Assembly (NCBI GenBank): GCA_023436485.1
Contig: JAEZIU010000354.1
Coordinates: forward strand, 1 to 5,194
Direction of reading: 5' to 3'
DNA length: 5,194 bases
Source of the DNA: Bacillota bacterium
GTDB taxonomy: Bacteria; Bacillota; Clostridia; Acetivibrionales; DSM-1351
In this document: one piece after another, positions 1-4,986 of the stretch
Numbering within the stretch: the first letter of the stretch is position 1
Layout: each line of letters starts with the position of its first letter
Program-made: the position numbers and the translations under genes
The notes under the pieces: model-generated
What the model was told of the DNA's origin: nothing
The model's database searches: none
Seen by the model: the letters and a program-made list of their open reading frames with translations, nothing else

Positions 1-101
1 GCGGAGACATTCGAACAAATCTCTGTACATACAAATACTGATAAATAGGAGGTTTGCGGCTTCTGTTTTATCTGCGCATATGGTTGCACACATATCGTAT
101 T
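1..101 (+). repeat. att-flanking repeat, copy A (decayed, cut by window edge)
   Basis: Leftmost of three related repeats. Positions 1-16 are a degenerate copy of the 3' end of the tRNA-Gly gene (compare 5073-5092), with ATTCGAAC intact but several bases missing before it. Positions 47-67 are identical over 21 bases to 1798-1818 and 3093-3113, a block that starts AGGAGGTTTGCGG. TTGCACACAT follows at 84-93, as in the other copies, with a related TGCGCATAT at 73-81. The hairpin that closes copy B is not preserved here. The sequence to its left is outside the window, so the preceding unit cannot be judged. Confidence 0.75.
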
Positions 102-139
102 TAAAAAAGATTACATTACAGTTTAACTTTGAATTAATC

Positions 140-580
140 CTATTTCAATTTAGCTGGCTTACTTTTTATCTTTATGAATTCAAAAATATCATTCAAATCA
201 TTCTTACCTAAAACCCTGTAATGTATCCAGCCACCTTGCATTCCACAAGGATAACGGTTATTCCACAACTCTACGCCCTTTGACGATAAACAGGGTATTA
301 TTTGATTAATATTTGATATGCAATTATTGCCAATTTGTAATGTTATGGTAAATGCACCAGATTCAAAAAACGCATAACAGAGATGACTCGACTTATGACT
401 ATATTTATATCCCCAACCATAATTATTACCGAATGGAAATTTTAATTCCTTAGTGAGATGATAATTATTGTTTAAAATGTCTTCAAACTGTAAAAGAAGG
501 GCATAACTTTCAGTTCCAATATAATCTCTTATAAAGTCAGGAGAAGGAGAATGTTTCTTATCAAGCAGGCGTTCAAACAT
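140..580 (-). CDS. DUF3788 family protein
   Basis: A 146-residue soluble protein that matches DUF3788 in length and pattern. Recognisable segments are the N-terminal MFERLLDKK, the PFGNNYGWGYKY block (about 49-60), the hydrophobic strand AFTITLQIG (76-84) and the C-terminal YPCGMQGGWIHYRV (110-123). It has no signal peptide or membrane segment, so it is probably cytoplasmic. The biochemical function of the family is not known to me. Its start codon overlaps the end of the upstream GyrI-like gene by 8 bp, so the two are almost certainly co-transcribed and translationally coupled. No clear terminator follows its TAG stop; repeat A begins about 40 bp further on. It appears full length and intact. 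Confidence 0.9.
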   Translation of the reverse strand: MFERLLDKKHSPSPDFIRDYIGTESYALLLQFEDILNNNYHLTKELKFPFGNNYGWGYKYSHKSSHLCYAFFESGAFTITLQIGNNCISNINQIIPCLSSKGVELWNNRYPCGMQGGWIHYRVLGKNDLNDIFEFIKIKSKPAKLK

Positions 581-1043
581 CAGCTTTCACCACCGGAACC
601 CATAATTCAAACTCGTCATTAACATTATATGGATAGTATTCAAAATAAAGATTATGTTCTTGATTAACCTTTAATCCGACCTTTGGAATTTCGTTATAAT
701 AAAATTCAGTCCATACCTTAATTATATCTTCTCCTTTCGGAAAACGTGCCACCGCATATGTGGTTTTTGCGATTTCCTTTAAAATAGAGTTTACTGGGGC
801 AATAATATCTTGCTCAACTTCTATTCCTAGTAAATAGCAGTATCGCTCGTGACCTTTGGTATACCAGTTTAATCCGTAATATCCTTTTTTACTGCCCTTA
901 AGCGTCATTAGAATTGTGTCTTTGCTGTTATAAAAAAAATCACCGTATAAAGCAGAAACATCTTTATCTTTTTGTTCCAGTGTTGTTTCTACCAAATATC
1001 CGCATATAAAAAAAGTATCTCTTTCCATAATATTAATATCCAT
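573..1043 (-). CDS. GyrI-like small-molecule-binding domain protein
   Basis: A 156-residue stand-alone GyrI-like / AraC effector-binding domain protein, near the usual length of about 150 for the single-domain form. The pattern includes ERDTFFICGYLVETTLEQ (7-24), RYCYLLGIEVEQ (67-78), TTYAVARFPKGEDIIKVW (94-111), and a C-terminal strand with FEYYP (134-138) and FELWVPVVK (145-153). In the family the Glu of the FE.Y motif lines a pocket for cationic or hydrophobic ligands. Relatives sense or sequester small molecules or toxins; which applies here cannot be read from sequence. The start at 1043 is favoured over the Met at residue 6 because AAGGTG lies 5 nt upstream. It is first in a two-gene operon with the DUF3788 gene and is preceded by a promoter and a perfect palindrome. 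Confidence 0.9.
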   Translation of the reverse strand: MDINIMERDTFFICGYLVETTLEQKDKDVSALYGDFFYNSKDTILMTLKGSKKGYYGLNWYTKGHERYCYLLGIEVEQDIIAPVNSILKEIAKTTYAVARFPKGEDIIKVWTEFYYNEIPKVGLKVNQEHNLYFEYYPYNVNDEFELWVPVVKADV

Positions 1044-1059
1044 ACAGTCACCTTAAAAA

Positions 1060-1088
1060 GTATTATTTACTATATATTAACATTTCAA
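1060..1088 (-). promoter_or_regulatory. Predicted sigma-A promoter of the GyrI-DUF3788 operon
   Basis: Reading on the minus strand, TTGAAA (1083-1088) is separated by 17 bp from TAATAC (1060-1065). Predicted initiation near 1053 would leave a very short leader that starts at the ribosome binding site, which is unusual and lowers confidence. The -35 box shares two bases with the palindrome at 1087-1110. Confidence 0.5.
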
Positions 1089-1110
1089 TATGACATCAGT
1101 ATGTCATATT
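1087..1110. promoter_or_regulatory. Perfect 10-bp inverted repeat, candidate operator
   Basis: Arms AATATGACAT and ATGTCATATT are exact reverse complements separated by CAGT. The palindrome lies next to the predicted -35 box of the GyrI-DUF3788 operon, a fitting place for a dimeric repressor or activator. The core has the form TGACA-N6-TGTCA. GyrI-like genes of clostridia often lie near WYL/YafY-type regulators, so such a regulator is a candidate. None is encoded in this window, and the XRE remnant at 1447 is the only regulator nearby. Confidence 0.65.
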
Positions 1111-1446
1111 ACTACAAAAATATATAATAAATTCACATTCGTTAACTATAACAAATTTAACAAACATAAATTATAGCTTATTTAATTACAATATTCCTAA
1201 CATAGAAATTCAATCAGATATGGCACTTGAGCTTCCGTAGTTTTATCCACAGCGCCCTCATTTCATAGGTATTGTAATAAACAACTTTAAAAAAGTGCCT
1301 TAAATATAAGGAATCTTCTCTTTTTTATGTAAAATTGTATCACCACAATTTACGGATCATTTTGGAGGCCAAAACGGTGATTCACAGTTTCTGTCCTGGT
1401 AAATACGTTCTAAAATTGTATCATTTCTGTCAAGGAGGTGATGAAA
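1111..1446. other. AT-rich non-coding stretch with short direct repeats
   Basis: No intact gene is visible. The right half appears to be the upstream region of the XRE pseudogene. A 13-base direct repeat, TAAAATTGTATCA, occurs at 1330-1342 and 1411-1423; the first copy lies in a small hairpin (AAATTGT with ACAATTT). The stretch ends in AAGGAGGTGAT (1432-1442), an almost complete match to the 16S anti-Shine-Dalgarno. The left half (about 1190-1300) is slightly richer in GC and may be a coding remnant, but no family can be assigned. Confidence 0.5.
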
Positions 1447-1594
1447 ATGAATACGAATCAAATCGGAAGTTTTATTTCTGTGTGCCGTAAGGAGAAAAAA
1501 TTAACACAGAACAATTGGCTGAAATCCTTGGAGTGAGTAACAAGTCCATTTCAAGATGGAAAACAGGAAAACTATGCCGGATATATCTCTGTTT
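1447..1594 (+). pseudogene. XRE-family HTH transcriptional regulator, frameshifted and truncated
   Basis: The frame from ATG 1447 gives MNTNQIGSFISVCRKEKK then LTQ, the start of a Cro/CI-type helix-turn-helix. A one-base deletion after LTQ moves the rest to another frame, which reads EQLAEILGVSNKSISRWK, with recognition-helix residues intact. A second one-base deletion follows before TMPDISLF. In the original frame translation stops about 95 bases in, so no functional repressor is made. The start is fixed by AAGGAGG 8 nt upstream. After SLF the sequence changes abruptly to a recombinase-tail-like sequence, so the C-terminal part of the regulator is lost. It was probably the regulator of an integrated element. 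The family call is firm from the HTH pattern; the exact fusion point is approximate. Confidence 0.8.
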
Positions 1595-1690
1595 CAAATA
1601 ACCAGGGAAAGAAAAAGACTGCAACCGGATTATTGATGCTCTTTCAGAGATGAATTGAAGCGACGTACTCATAGGTACTCAAATCGACTA
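1595..1690 (+). pseudogene. Tyrosine recombinase C-terminal tail remnant
   Basis: Directly after the XRE remnant, the sequence reads NNQGKKKTA in one frame. This parallels NSPRKKKTAR that follows the catalytic Tyr in the recombinase remnant ending at 3044; the two share the DNA string AAGAAAAAGACTGC. After a frameshift another frame gives IIDALSEMN, a TGA stop, then SDVLIGTQID. The catalytic Tyr and everything upstream are missing. The same frame continues through a hairpin into the att copy, as expected of an integrase gene whose 3' end abuts attP. The assignment rests mainly on the shared tail and on position, since the tail itself is poorly conserved among recombinases. Confidence 0.55.
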
Positions 1691-1695
1691 AAATG

Positions 1696-1736
1696 AAAAA
1701 ATCCCCAGAGACCTTGATTTTTCAAGACTTCTGAGG
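1696..1736 (-). terminator. Intrinsic terminator next to att copy B
   Basis: Arms at 1703-1717 and 1722-1736 form a stem of about 15 bp with a 4-base loop. On the minus strand the stem has one mismatch and some G-U pairs, followed by ATTTTTT (1696-1702 reversed). The plus-strand version pairs less well, so minus-strand action is favoured. It sits at the same side of the att copy as the tRNA terminator at 5022-5058 does of the real tRNA, suggesting it once ended a tRNA-Gly transcript. Confidence 0.7.
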
Positions 1737-1743
1737 AAATTTG

Positions 1744-1767
1744 TTAAGCGCGAGACGGGATTCGAAC
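1744..1767 (+). other. att site: exact 24-bp copy of the tRNA-Gly 3' end
   Basis: All 24 bases are identical to 5069-5092. The shared block starts TTAAGCGCGAGACGGG and ends ATTCGAAC, covering the acceptor 3' strand, the T-stem and part of the T-loop of the tRNA, plus 3 flanking bases. This is the classic signature of tyrosine-recombinase integration into a tRNA 3' end. Identity stops sharply at 1768, where the tRNA has CCGCG and this copy has AAATC. Confidence 0.85.
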
Positions 1768-1838
1768 AAATCCACGCACACATAAATACTGATATATAGG
1801 AGGTTTGCGGCTTCTGTTATTTATCTGCACACATCTTT

Positions 1839-1863
1839 GCACACATGGGATGTGTGCTTTTTT
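1839..1863 (+). terminator. Intrinsic terminator closing repeat B
   Basis: GCACACAT (1839-1846) and ATGTGTGC (1850-1857) form a perfect 8-bp stem with a GGG loop, followed by six T (1858-1863). It would end plus-strand transcripts such as that of the recombinase whose tail lies just to the left. Confidence 0.85.
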
Positions 1864-1915
1864 AATTCGTGAATTAAATAAATCTTAATCGCAATCGTGA
1901 AAGGTTGCGAATTAA
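1861..1915. repeat. Two inverted repeats between repeat B and the cargo gene
   Basis: TTTAATTC-GT-GAATTAAA (1861-1878) is a perfect palindrome with 8-bp arms. TTAATCGCAA (1885-1894) and TTGCGAATTAA (1905-1915) pair with a one-base bulge around a 10-base loop. The second hairpin lies about 80 bp past the stop of the minus-strand gene at 1997 and could end its transcript, but its T-tract on that strand (GATTTATTT) is weak. The rest of 1916-1996 shows nothing recognisable. Confidence 0.4.
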
Positions 1916-1996
1916 TCGACACTTATATATCAGAAGATGTTTTCATGACTTAGCTTGCAGATGCGAGTGAGAGCGAATCTATATATTCAAAACAAT

Positions 1997-2551
1997 TTAG
2001 TTTAATTCAGTTTCATTTAAAAACGCTTGTGTTGCTTTTTCAGAATCAAATATAAAGTCTGAATAATTATCATCAAGTTGATAAACGGCATTTTTGTATA
2101 CTATTGCACAAGCCGCTGATATTCGTCCACTAGAGCCTGTTGTCCAATCAACCTCTTCCCGTTCTGTCATAAGTTCATTTATGGAGTCTTCTTCTTTTAC
2201 CACCGCATTAAAATAACTTTTTGCTATTTGGGTATCATTATATTCTTTTAATAGATGCTGTAGCTCTGCTTTCCATGCTTCCCCGTAAAGATATGAAATC
2301 CACCCATCTGTATGACTATTCCCATACTGGTCATTTATCCTTAAATACCACTCATCAATAGGATTACTATTCATTGACATATTGTAACTGTCATCGGGGT
2401 TGGTCGTTTCAATATTAGTTATTGTTGGATTTTGACTCGGCGTGACAGTTAATAAATCTTGCTTTGAAGTATTATCATATTTATCTTCTTTGGAAGAACT
2501 TGATTGCAATACAAGTATAATGCAAAAAATAATTAATAAATACTTTCTCAT
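1997..2551 (-). CDS. Putative secreted protein, possibly DUF1311/LprI-like
   Basis: A 184-residue protein with a short basic start and a hydrophobic segment (MRKYLLIIFCIILVL, 1-15), then a Ser/Thr/Asn-rich linker (about 16-65) and a globular region. The export signal resembles that of a lipoprotein, but LVLQSSSS stands where a lipobox LxxC would be expected and the Cys is missing. It may therefore be released or membrane-anchored rather than lipidated. Residues about 90-160 (EAWKAELQHLLKEY, then WTTGSSGRISAACAIVYKNA) resemble the helical DUF1311/LprI-type fold, in which a GGS-like turn and a conserved Cys follow a Trp-containing helix. That link is tentative. Start 2551 is supported by GAGGAA 5 nt upstream. 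It is the only gene of its unit. Confidence 0.75.
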   Translation of the reverse strand: MRKYLLIIFCIILVLQSSSSKEDKYDNTSKQDLLTVTPSQNPTITNIETTNPDDSYNMSMNSNPIDEWYLRINDQYGNSHTDGWISYLYGEAWKAELQHLLKEYNDTQIAKSYFNAVVKEEDSINELMTEREEVDWTTGSSGRISAACAIVYKNAVYQLDDNYSDFIFDSEKATQAFLNETELN

Positions 2552-2587
2552 GTTAATTCCTCATAAATTCAACTTTTTTCATTAGCA

Positions 2588-2616
2588 GTTATAAACTATA
2601 ACGATTAATTTCTAAA
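2588..2616 (-). promoter_or_regulatory. Possible promoter of the secreted-protein gene
   Basis: On the minus strand, TTTAGA (2611-2616) and TATAAC (2588-2593) are 17 bp apart, about 37 bp upstream of the start codon. The surroundings are so AT-rich that chance matches are likely. Nothing else is recognisable in 2552-2655. Confidence 0.35.
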
Positions 2617-2655
2617 TATAAATTTACTTAATTATACATTTATAAATATATAAAG

Positions 2656-3044
2656 TCAATTAGAAGAGCAGAACTGTCTGCCTTAAAGGGTGATTGCCTA
2701 AAGGAAGAGGCTGGAACGTTTTATATTACCGTCCGTTCAGGCGCAAATAGTAGTAAGTATCGAAAGGCTCCAGTCATTGGAAATGTAGACCTGGTCGTTC
2801 GAATTATGAAAAAATCTGGAAGTAAGAAGGAAGAACTACAATCCGTAAGATTGATAATTGCATCCGCGATCAATGTACCCGTGCAGGTATCGAAGTGAAA
2901 TCAGCTCATGATATTCGAAGAACGGTTGCATCTGAGATAGATAGAAGGGGCATAGAAACGGAAGATATTCGCTGGTATCTCGGACATAATGATACCGACA
3001 CTACCCGTTCCTACATACTGAATAGCCCTAGGAAGAAAAAGACT
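2656..3044 (+). pseudogene. Tyrosine recombinase (integrase) catalytic-domain remnant, frameshifted
   Basis: Two blocks lie in different frames. Block 1 (frame of 2656, stop at 2896) contains IRRAELSALKGDCLKEE, which looks like the catalytic Arg I region, then SKYRKAPVIGNVDLVV. Block 2 (frame of 2895, traceable back to 2826) contains KSAHDIRRTV (His-x-x-Arg), YLGHNDTDTT (second His) and RSYI, with the catalytic Tyr codon at 3012-3014. A frameshift between 2815 and 2850 and in-frame stops make it non-functional; the N-terminal arm- and core-binding domains are gone. The Arg I to His-x-x-Arg spacing looks short, so DNA may be missing or the blocks may come from different recombinases. Beyond KKKTA the frame runs straight into att copy C, and a longer open frame from 2895 through the repeat is an artefact of that fusion. 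It is oriented toward the tRNA, like the other remnants. Confidence 0.85.
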
Positions 3045-3155
3045 GCGAGACGGAATTCAAACAAAACCACGCATACACAAATGCTGGTAAACAGGAGGTT
3101 TGCGGCTTCTGTTAAATTCCTGCACATATTCTTGCACACATGGATTGTGTTTTTT
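3045..3155 (+). repeat. att-flanking repeat, copy C
   Basis: Positions 3045-3062 match the last part of the tRNA-Gly att sequence, starting GCGAGACGG, with two G-to-A differences. The remainder follows copies A and B: the identical 21-mer at 3093-3113, TGCACATAT at 3121-3129 and TTGCACACAT at 3132-3141. Compared with copy B, the recombinase tail and terminator expected before the att are missing; the recombinase KKKTA codons join the att directly. Confidence 0.8.
3136..3155 (+). terminator. Weak intrinsic terminator in repeat C
   Basis: ACACA (3136-3140) and TGTGT (3146-3150) form a 5-bp stem followed by a T-run to 3155. It corresponds to the stronger hairpin at 1839-1863 but has lost several pairs. 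Confidence 0.45.
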
Positions 3156-3169
3156 CTATTTATATTGAA

Positions 3170-3568
3170 TTAGTTAGCACTATCAGACGATGACTTAATA
3201 AAATATACACTTCCTTTTGCTTTACTACCTGTAACATAAAAGGTATAATCGCCTATTTCATTAATTTCAATCGTGAATTTACCACTTTCAACATTATTAC
3301 CTTGATATGCAATAGTACCATTTTCGTTTTCCACAAGAATATCTACATCCCCTTTTTTTATATCTAGAGTAGTTTCAATCGTTTCACCATCTGATAAAGG
3401 CATGTCGTCATTTACTGTAGAATTCAATACATCAAAATCAACCAAAAACTGATTATCATTTCCAGTTTTGCTCCCAGAAAATTTAGAACTACTAGCATAA
3501 CAACCAGTAAAACCAATAATTAAAGCAACCGATATCGTAATCAATGAAATTTTTCTTACTTTATTCAT
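3170..3568 (-). CDS. Small predicted lipoprotein of unknown function
   Basis: A 132-residue protein with a type II signal peptide: basic MNKVRK, a hydrophobic core about 8-20, and the lipobox FTGC with Cys at residue 23, so it should be lipidated and anchored on the outer face of the membrane. After a Ser/Gly/Asn-rich linker (24-40) come alternating hydrophobic strands, including ETTLDIKKGDVDILVE, FTIEINEIGDYTFYVTG and GSVYFIK. These suggest a compact beta-sandwich with an immunoglobulin- or GOLD-like look. I do not recognise a specific family. The start at 3568 has GGGG upstream at a slightly long spacing of 11 nt and no alternative. Its 3' end lies 14 bp from the T-run of repeat C. It may be co-transcribed with the DUF218 gene 129 bp upstream or have its own promoter. 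Confidence 0.8.
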   Translation of the reverse strand: MNKVRKISLITISVALIIGFTGCYASSSKFSGSKTGNDNQFLVDFDVLNSTVNDDMPLSDGETIETTLDIKKGDVDILVENENGTIAYQGNNVESGKFTIEINEIGDYTFYVTGSKAKGSVYFIKSSSDSAN

Positions 3569-3606
3569 ATATTAGCAATCCCCTATTAATGATTATTATT
3601 TAGTGT

Positions 3607-3636
3607 CTGCTGAATAATACCTCTTTTTTTCAGCAG
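3607..3636. repeat. Inverted repeat upstream of the lipoprotein gene
   Basis: CTGCTGAA (3607-3614) and TTCAGCAG (3629-3636) are exact 8-bp arms around a 14-base loop, within the 129-bp gap between the lipoprotein and DUF218 genes. On the minus strand the loop holds an A-run and AGAGG. There is no T-tract right after it in either direction, so an operator or leader structure is more likely than a terminator. Confidence 0.45.
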
Positions 3637-3675
3637 CCGATAACAGCTCCTTTATTTTGATCCTTTACGTTATAA

Positions 3676-3690
3676 ATGTGTGCTTTTTTA
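3676..3690 (+). repeat. Possible vestige of the repeat-B terminator end
   Basis: These 15 bases (ATGTGTGCTTTTTTA) are identical to 1850-1864, the right arm and T-run of the repeat-B terminator. The partner arm is absent. The position, 8 bp from the stop of the DUF218 gene, parallels the other repeats, which also lie at cargo 3' ends. The T-run makes a chance match plausible. Confidence 0.3.
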
Positions 3691-3697
3691 TTATTGT

Positions 3698-4291
3698 CTA
3701 TATAGAAAACAATCGATATATTTTATATCCAATATAGAAAAATAACTCTCTCGCCAAAAACGGCATTTTGGTTTTTATACTGATATATTTGGTTGTTGGT
3801 GTGGGTGAGCTGTATGCTGTGATTCCAACATCCTTTGCCAATAACATTGAACGTTTCATATGCAACGGGTCACTTACAATAATTGCTGTTTTCATATCAT
3901 TTTCATTCATTAATTTTTTTGCATTACTTAGATTTTCCTGAGTTATTATTGATTTTTCCTCAAGTAAAATATCTTCGTCTAATACGCCTTTGTTAATTGC
4001 ATATTGTTCTGCAGTATAGGCATCAGATACACTGTTTCCTTTCGCTTTGCCACCTGTCATTATTATTTTCTTTACATATCCATTAACATACAAATCAATT
4101 GCATGGTTAATTCTCTCTTGATAAACCGGCGATACTTTTCCATCATATGTAGCTGCACCAAGAACAATAGCAACATCTGCTTTGCATTTTTCGTCTATAT
4201 TACCATATCTACAAATACTTATAGCATTAGCAATTATATATACAATAATAAGCGTAATAATTATAAGCAATATTCTCCTAACTTTCTTCAT
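3698..4291 (-). CDS. YdcF-like DUF218 family membrane-anchored protein
   Basis: A 197-residue protein with an N-terminal transmembrane anchor (about 7-27, preceded by basic MKKVRR) and a DUF218 domain. The domain shows ADVAIVLGAATYDGKVSP (38-55), YQERINHAIDLYVNGYVKK (57-75), IIMTGGKAKGNSVSDA (76-91), TQENLSNAKKLM (117-128), TAIIVSDPLHMKRSMLLAK (135-153) and a C-terminal ARELFFYIGYKIYRL. These are the standard family blocks (beta strands of a Rossmann-like fold with the GG and DP.HM.R motifs) and the length is normal, so the gene looks intact. Relatives such as SanA and YdcF are linked to the cell envelope; the reaction is not established. The start is supported by AGAGG 8 nt upstream. It follows the frameshifted small gene by 24 bp, probably sharing its strong promoter. 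Confidence 0.92.
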   Translation of the reverse strand: MKKVRRILLIIITLIIVYIIANAISICRYGNIDEKCKADVAIVLGAATYDGKVSPVYQERINHAIDLYVNGYVKKIIMTGGKAKGNSVSDAYTAEQYAINKGVLDEDILLEEKSIITQENLSNAKKLMNENDMKTAIIVSDPLHMKRSMLLAKDVGITAYSSPTPTTKYISIKTKMPFLARELFFYIGYKIYRLFSI

Positions 4292-4315
4292 GATTAAAAC
4301 CTCTTCAAAATGAGT

Positions 4316-4613
4316 TTATTTTAAAAAATAATATAGGTCATAATTTTTATGCATTTCTTTATTTTTAATTACTTCCTTAAATTCTGCTTTGATTTTTAAC
4401 CAACTCTTGTTTACTAACATATAACTGTGATTATCGGAAATGTACTCAGCTAACATATTTTTATGTTTGTCAATTATAATTTTACGATGATGACTTTTAT
4501 TTTTATAAGTAAATAGGTCTTCTTTCGTTTTTAAATTCAAGGATAAGAGAATTACAAGCATTATTAACATTGTTTATATATTCATTTACTACTTGCCTTA
4601 ATTCTTCGTTCAA
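4316..4613 (-). pseudogene. Small hypothetical gene with one-base frameshift (about 98 codons if repaired)
   Basis: The likely start is TTG at 4613, 9 nt after GGGAGG (4623-4628) and below a strong promoter. That frame reads LNEELRQVVNEYINN, continues to ILEFKNERRPIYL and meets a stop after about 36 codons. The next frame carries a good continuation, KEDLFTYKNKSHHRK, then MLAEYISDNHSYMLVNKSW, and ends YDLYYFLK at 4316. Dropping one A from the A5 tract (T5 at 4528-4532 on the plus strand) joins them into a 98-residue, charged, mostly helical soluble protein. An open frame starting at ATG 4570 exists but lacks a ribosome binding site, and its hydrophobic start is an out-of-frame reading. No family is recognised. 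It could be a true pseudogene, a sequencing error or a slippage site. It lies upstream of the DUF218 gene in the same operon. Confidence 0.65.
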
Positions 4614-4642
4614 ATAAAATAACCTCCCGATTCTTTTATATA

Positions 4643-4671
4643 ATTATACTTTTCCTAATAAAGGTAGTCAA
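4643..4671 (-). promoter_or_regulatory. Strong sigma-A promoter of the small gene-DUF218 operon
   Basis: On the minus strand TTGACT (4666-4671) and a perfect TATAAT (4643-4648) are exactly 17 bp apart. Initiation is expected near 4636, just upstream of GGGAGG. Upstream of the -35 box lie GTGTA and TACAC (4684-4698) as an inverted repeat and AAGTGTAA twice (4682-4689, 4707-4714), which could bind a regulator. Confidence 0.8.
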
Positions 4672-4726
4672 TCTTAGTTGAAAGTGTAATATCTACACCA
4701 TTGCAGAAGTGTAACCTTACGCAAAA

Positions 4727-4784
4727 GACATGATAACGGTTACCCGTAGTACTTTCGGGTAAACGGTTAATCATGTCATTTTTT
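4727..4784 (+). terminator. Long hairpin with T-run, probable terminator
   Basis: GACATGAT...TTACCCG (4727-4746) pairs with CGGGTAA...ATCATGTC (4756-4777) around a 9-base loop, with a few bulges. Six T follow at 4779-4784. On the opposite strand a shorter TCTTTT follows, so it may act in both directions. No gene to its left on the plus strand is intact enough to claim it. The recombinase remnant begins right after it, so it may also mark a fusion point. Confidence 0.65.
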
Positions 4785-4790
4785 CGATAT

Positions 4791-4952
4791 CATTGAATAA
4801 GAACCTTTGCCAATCGGTTGTATACAGAGGGCATGCCGTTAGAGGAAATAAGTTTGTATATGGGTCATGAAGATACAGATACAACGAAAGGCTATATCTA
4901 CAATTACAACGAAATCGAGAAGAATCGTGCCTATATGGACAAAGCATTATAG
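4791..4952 (+). pseudogene. Tyrosine recombinase C-terminal remnant adjacent to tRNA-Gly
   Basis: In one frame the sequence reads H-stop-IRTFANRLYTEG, evidently from an HDIRRTFANRLY motif, then MPLEEISLYMGHEDTDTT, KGYIYNYNE and a natural-looking end MDKAL with TAG at 4950-4952. The second catalytic His (MGH) and the Tyr (codon 4893-4895) are present. The premature TGA, loss of one Arg codon and absence of everything upstream of the His box make it non-functional. Its tail (YIYNYNEIEKNRAYMDKAL) differs from the KKKTA type at 1595 and 3044, so a second recombinase lineage used this same tRNA. It ends about 120 bp before the tRNA 3' end, as expected for an integrase gene next to its attachment site. 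Confidence 0.85.
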
Positions 4953-4986
4953 CGGTTCGAGAACGTAATAAGTACGTAAAAGGATA

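Larger units (their letters stand above)
1744..1863 (+). repeat. att-flanking repeat, copy B (best preserved)
   Basis: Begins with the 24-bp att copy and continues into sequence shared with copies A and C. It contains the identical 21-mer block at 1798-1818, TGCACACAT at 1826-1834 and again at 1838-1846, and a closing terminator hairpin. It lies between a recombinase tail on the left and cargo on the right, the same arrangement as copy C. The repeated TGCACACAT units could be recombinase arm-type or accessory sites; that role is inferred. Confidence 0.8.

Noticed and set aside
1200..1290. Minus-strand reading YYNTYEMRALWIKLRKL, reminiscent of a transposase C-terminus
   Set aside because: Too short and without flanking inverted repeats or other transposase motifs; only a vague resemblance.
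1472..1672. Open frame of 66 codons on the minus strand
   Set aside because: Lies antisense to the XRE and recombinase remnants, which have clear motifs on the plus strand; it shows no family pattern.
1744..1767. Second tRNA gene
   Set aside because: Only the 3' acceptor and T-arm part is present; the sequence departs from the tRNA at 1768, with no anticodon or D arm.
3045..3173. C-terminal extension of the recombinase frame through repeat C
   Set aside because: The codons run through the tRNA-derived att and the shared repeat, so the extension is a product of the fusion rather than a real domain.
4004..4297. Open frame of 97 codons on the plus strand
   Set aside because: Antisense shadow of the intact DUF218 gene; rich in Ile, Asn, Ser and Cys as expected from reverse reading of AT-rich coding DNA.
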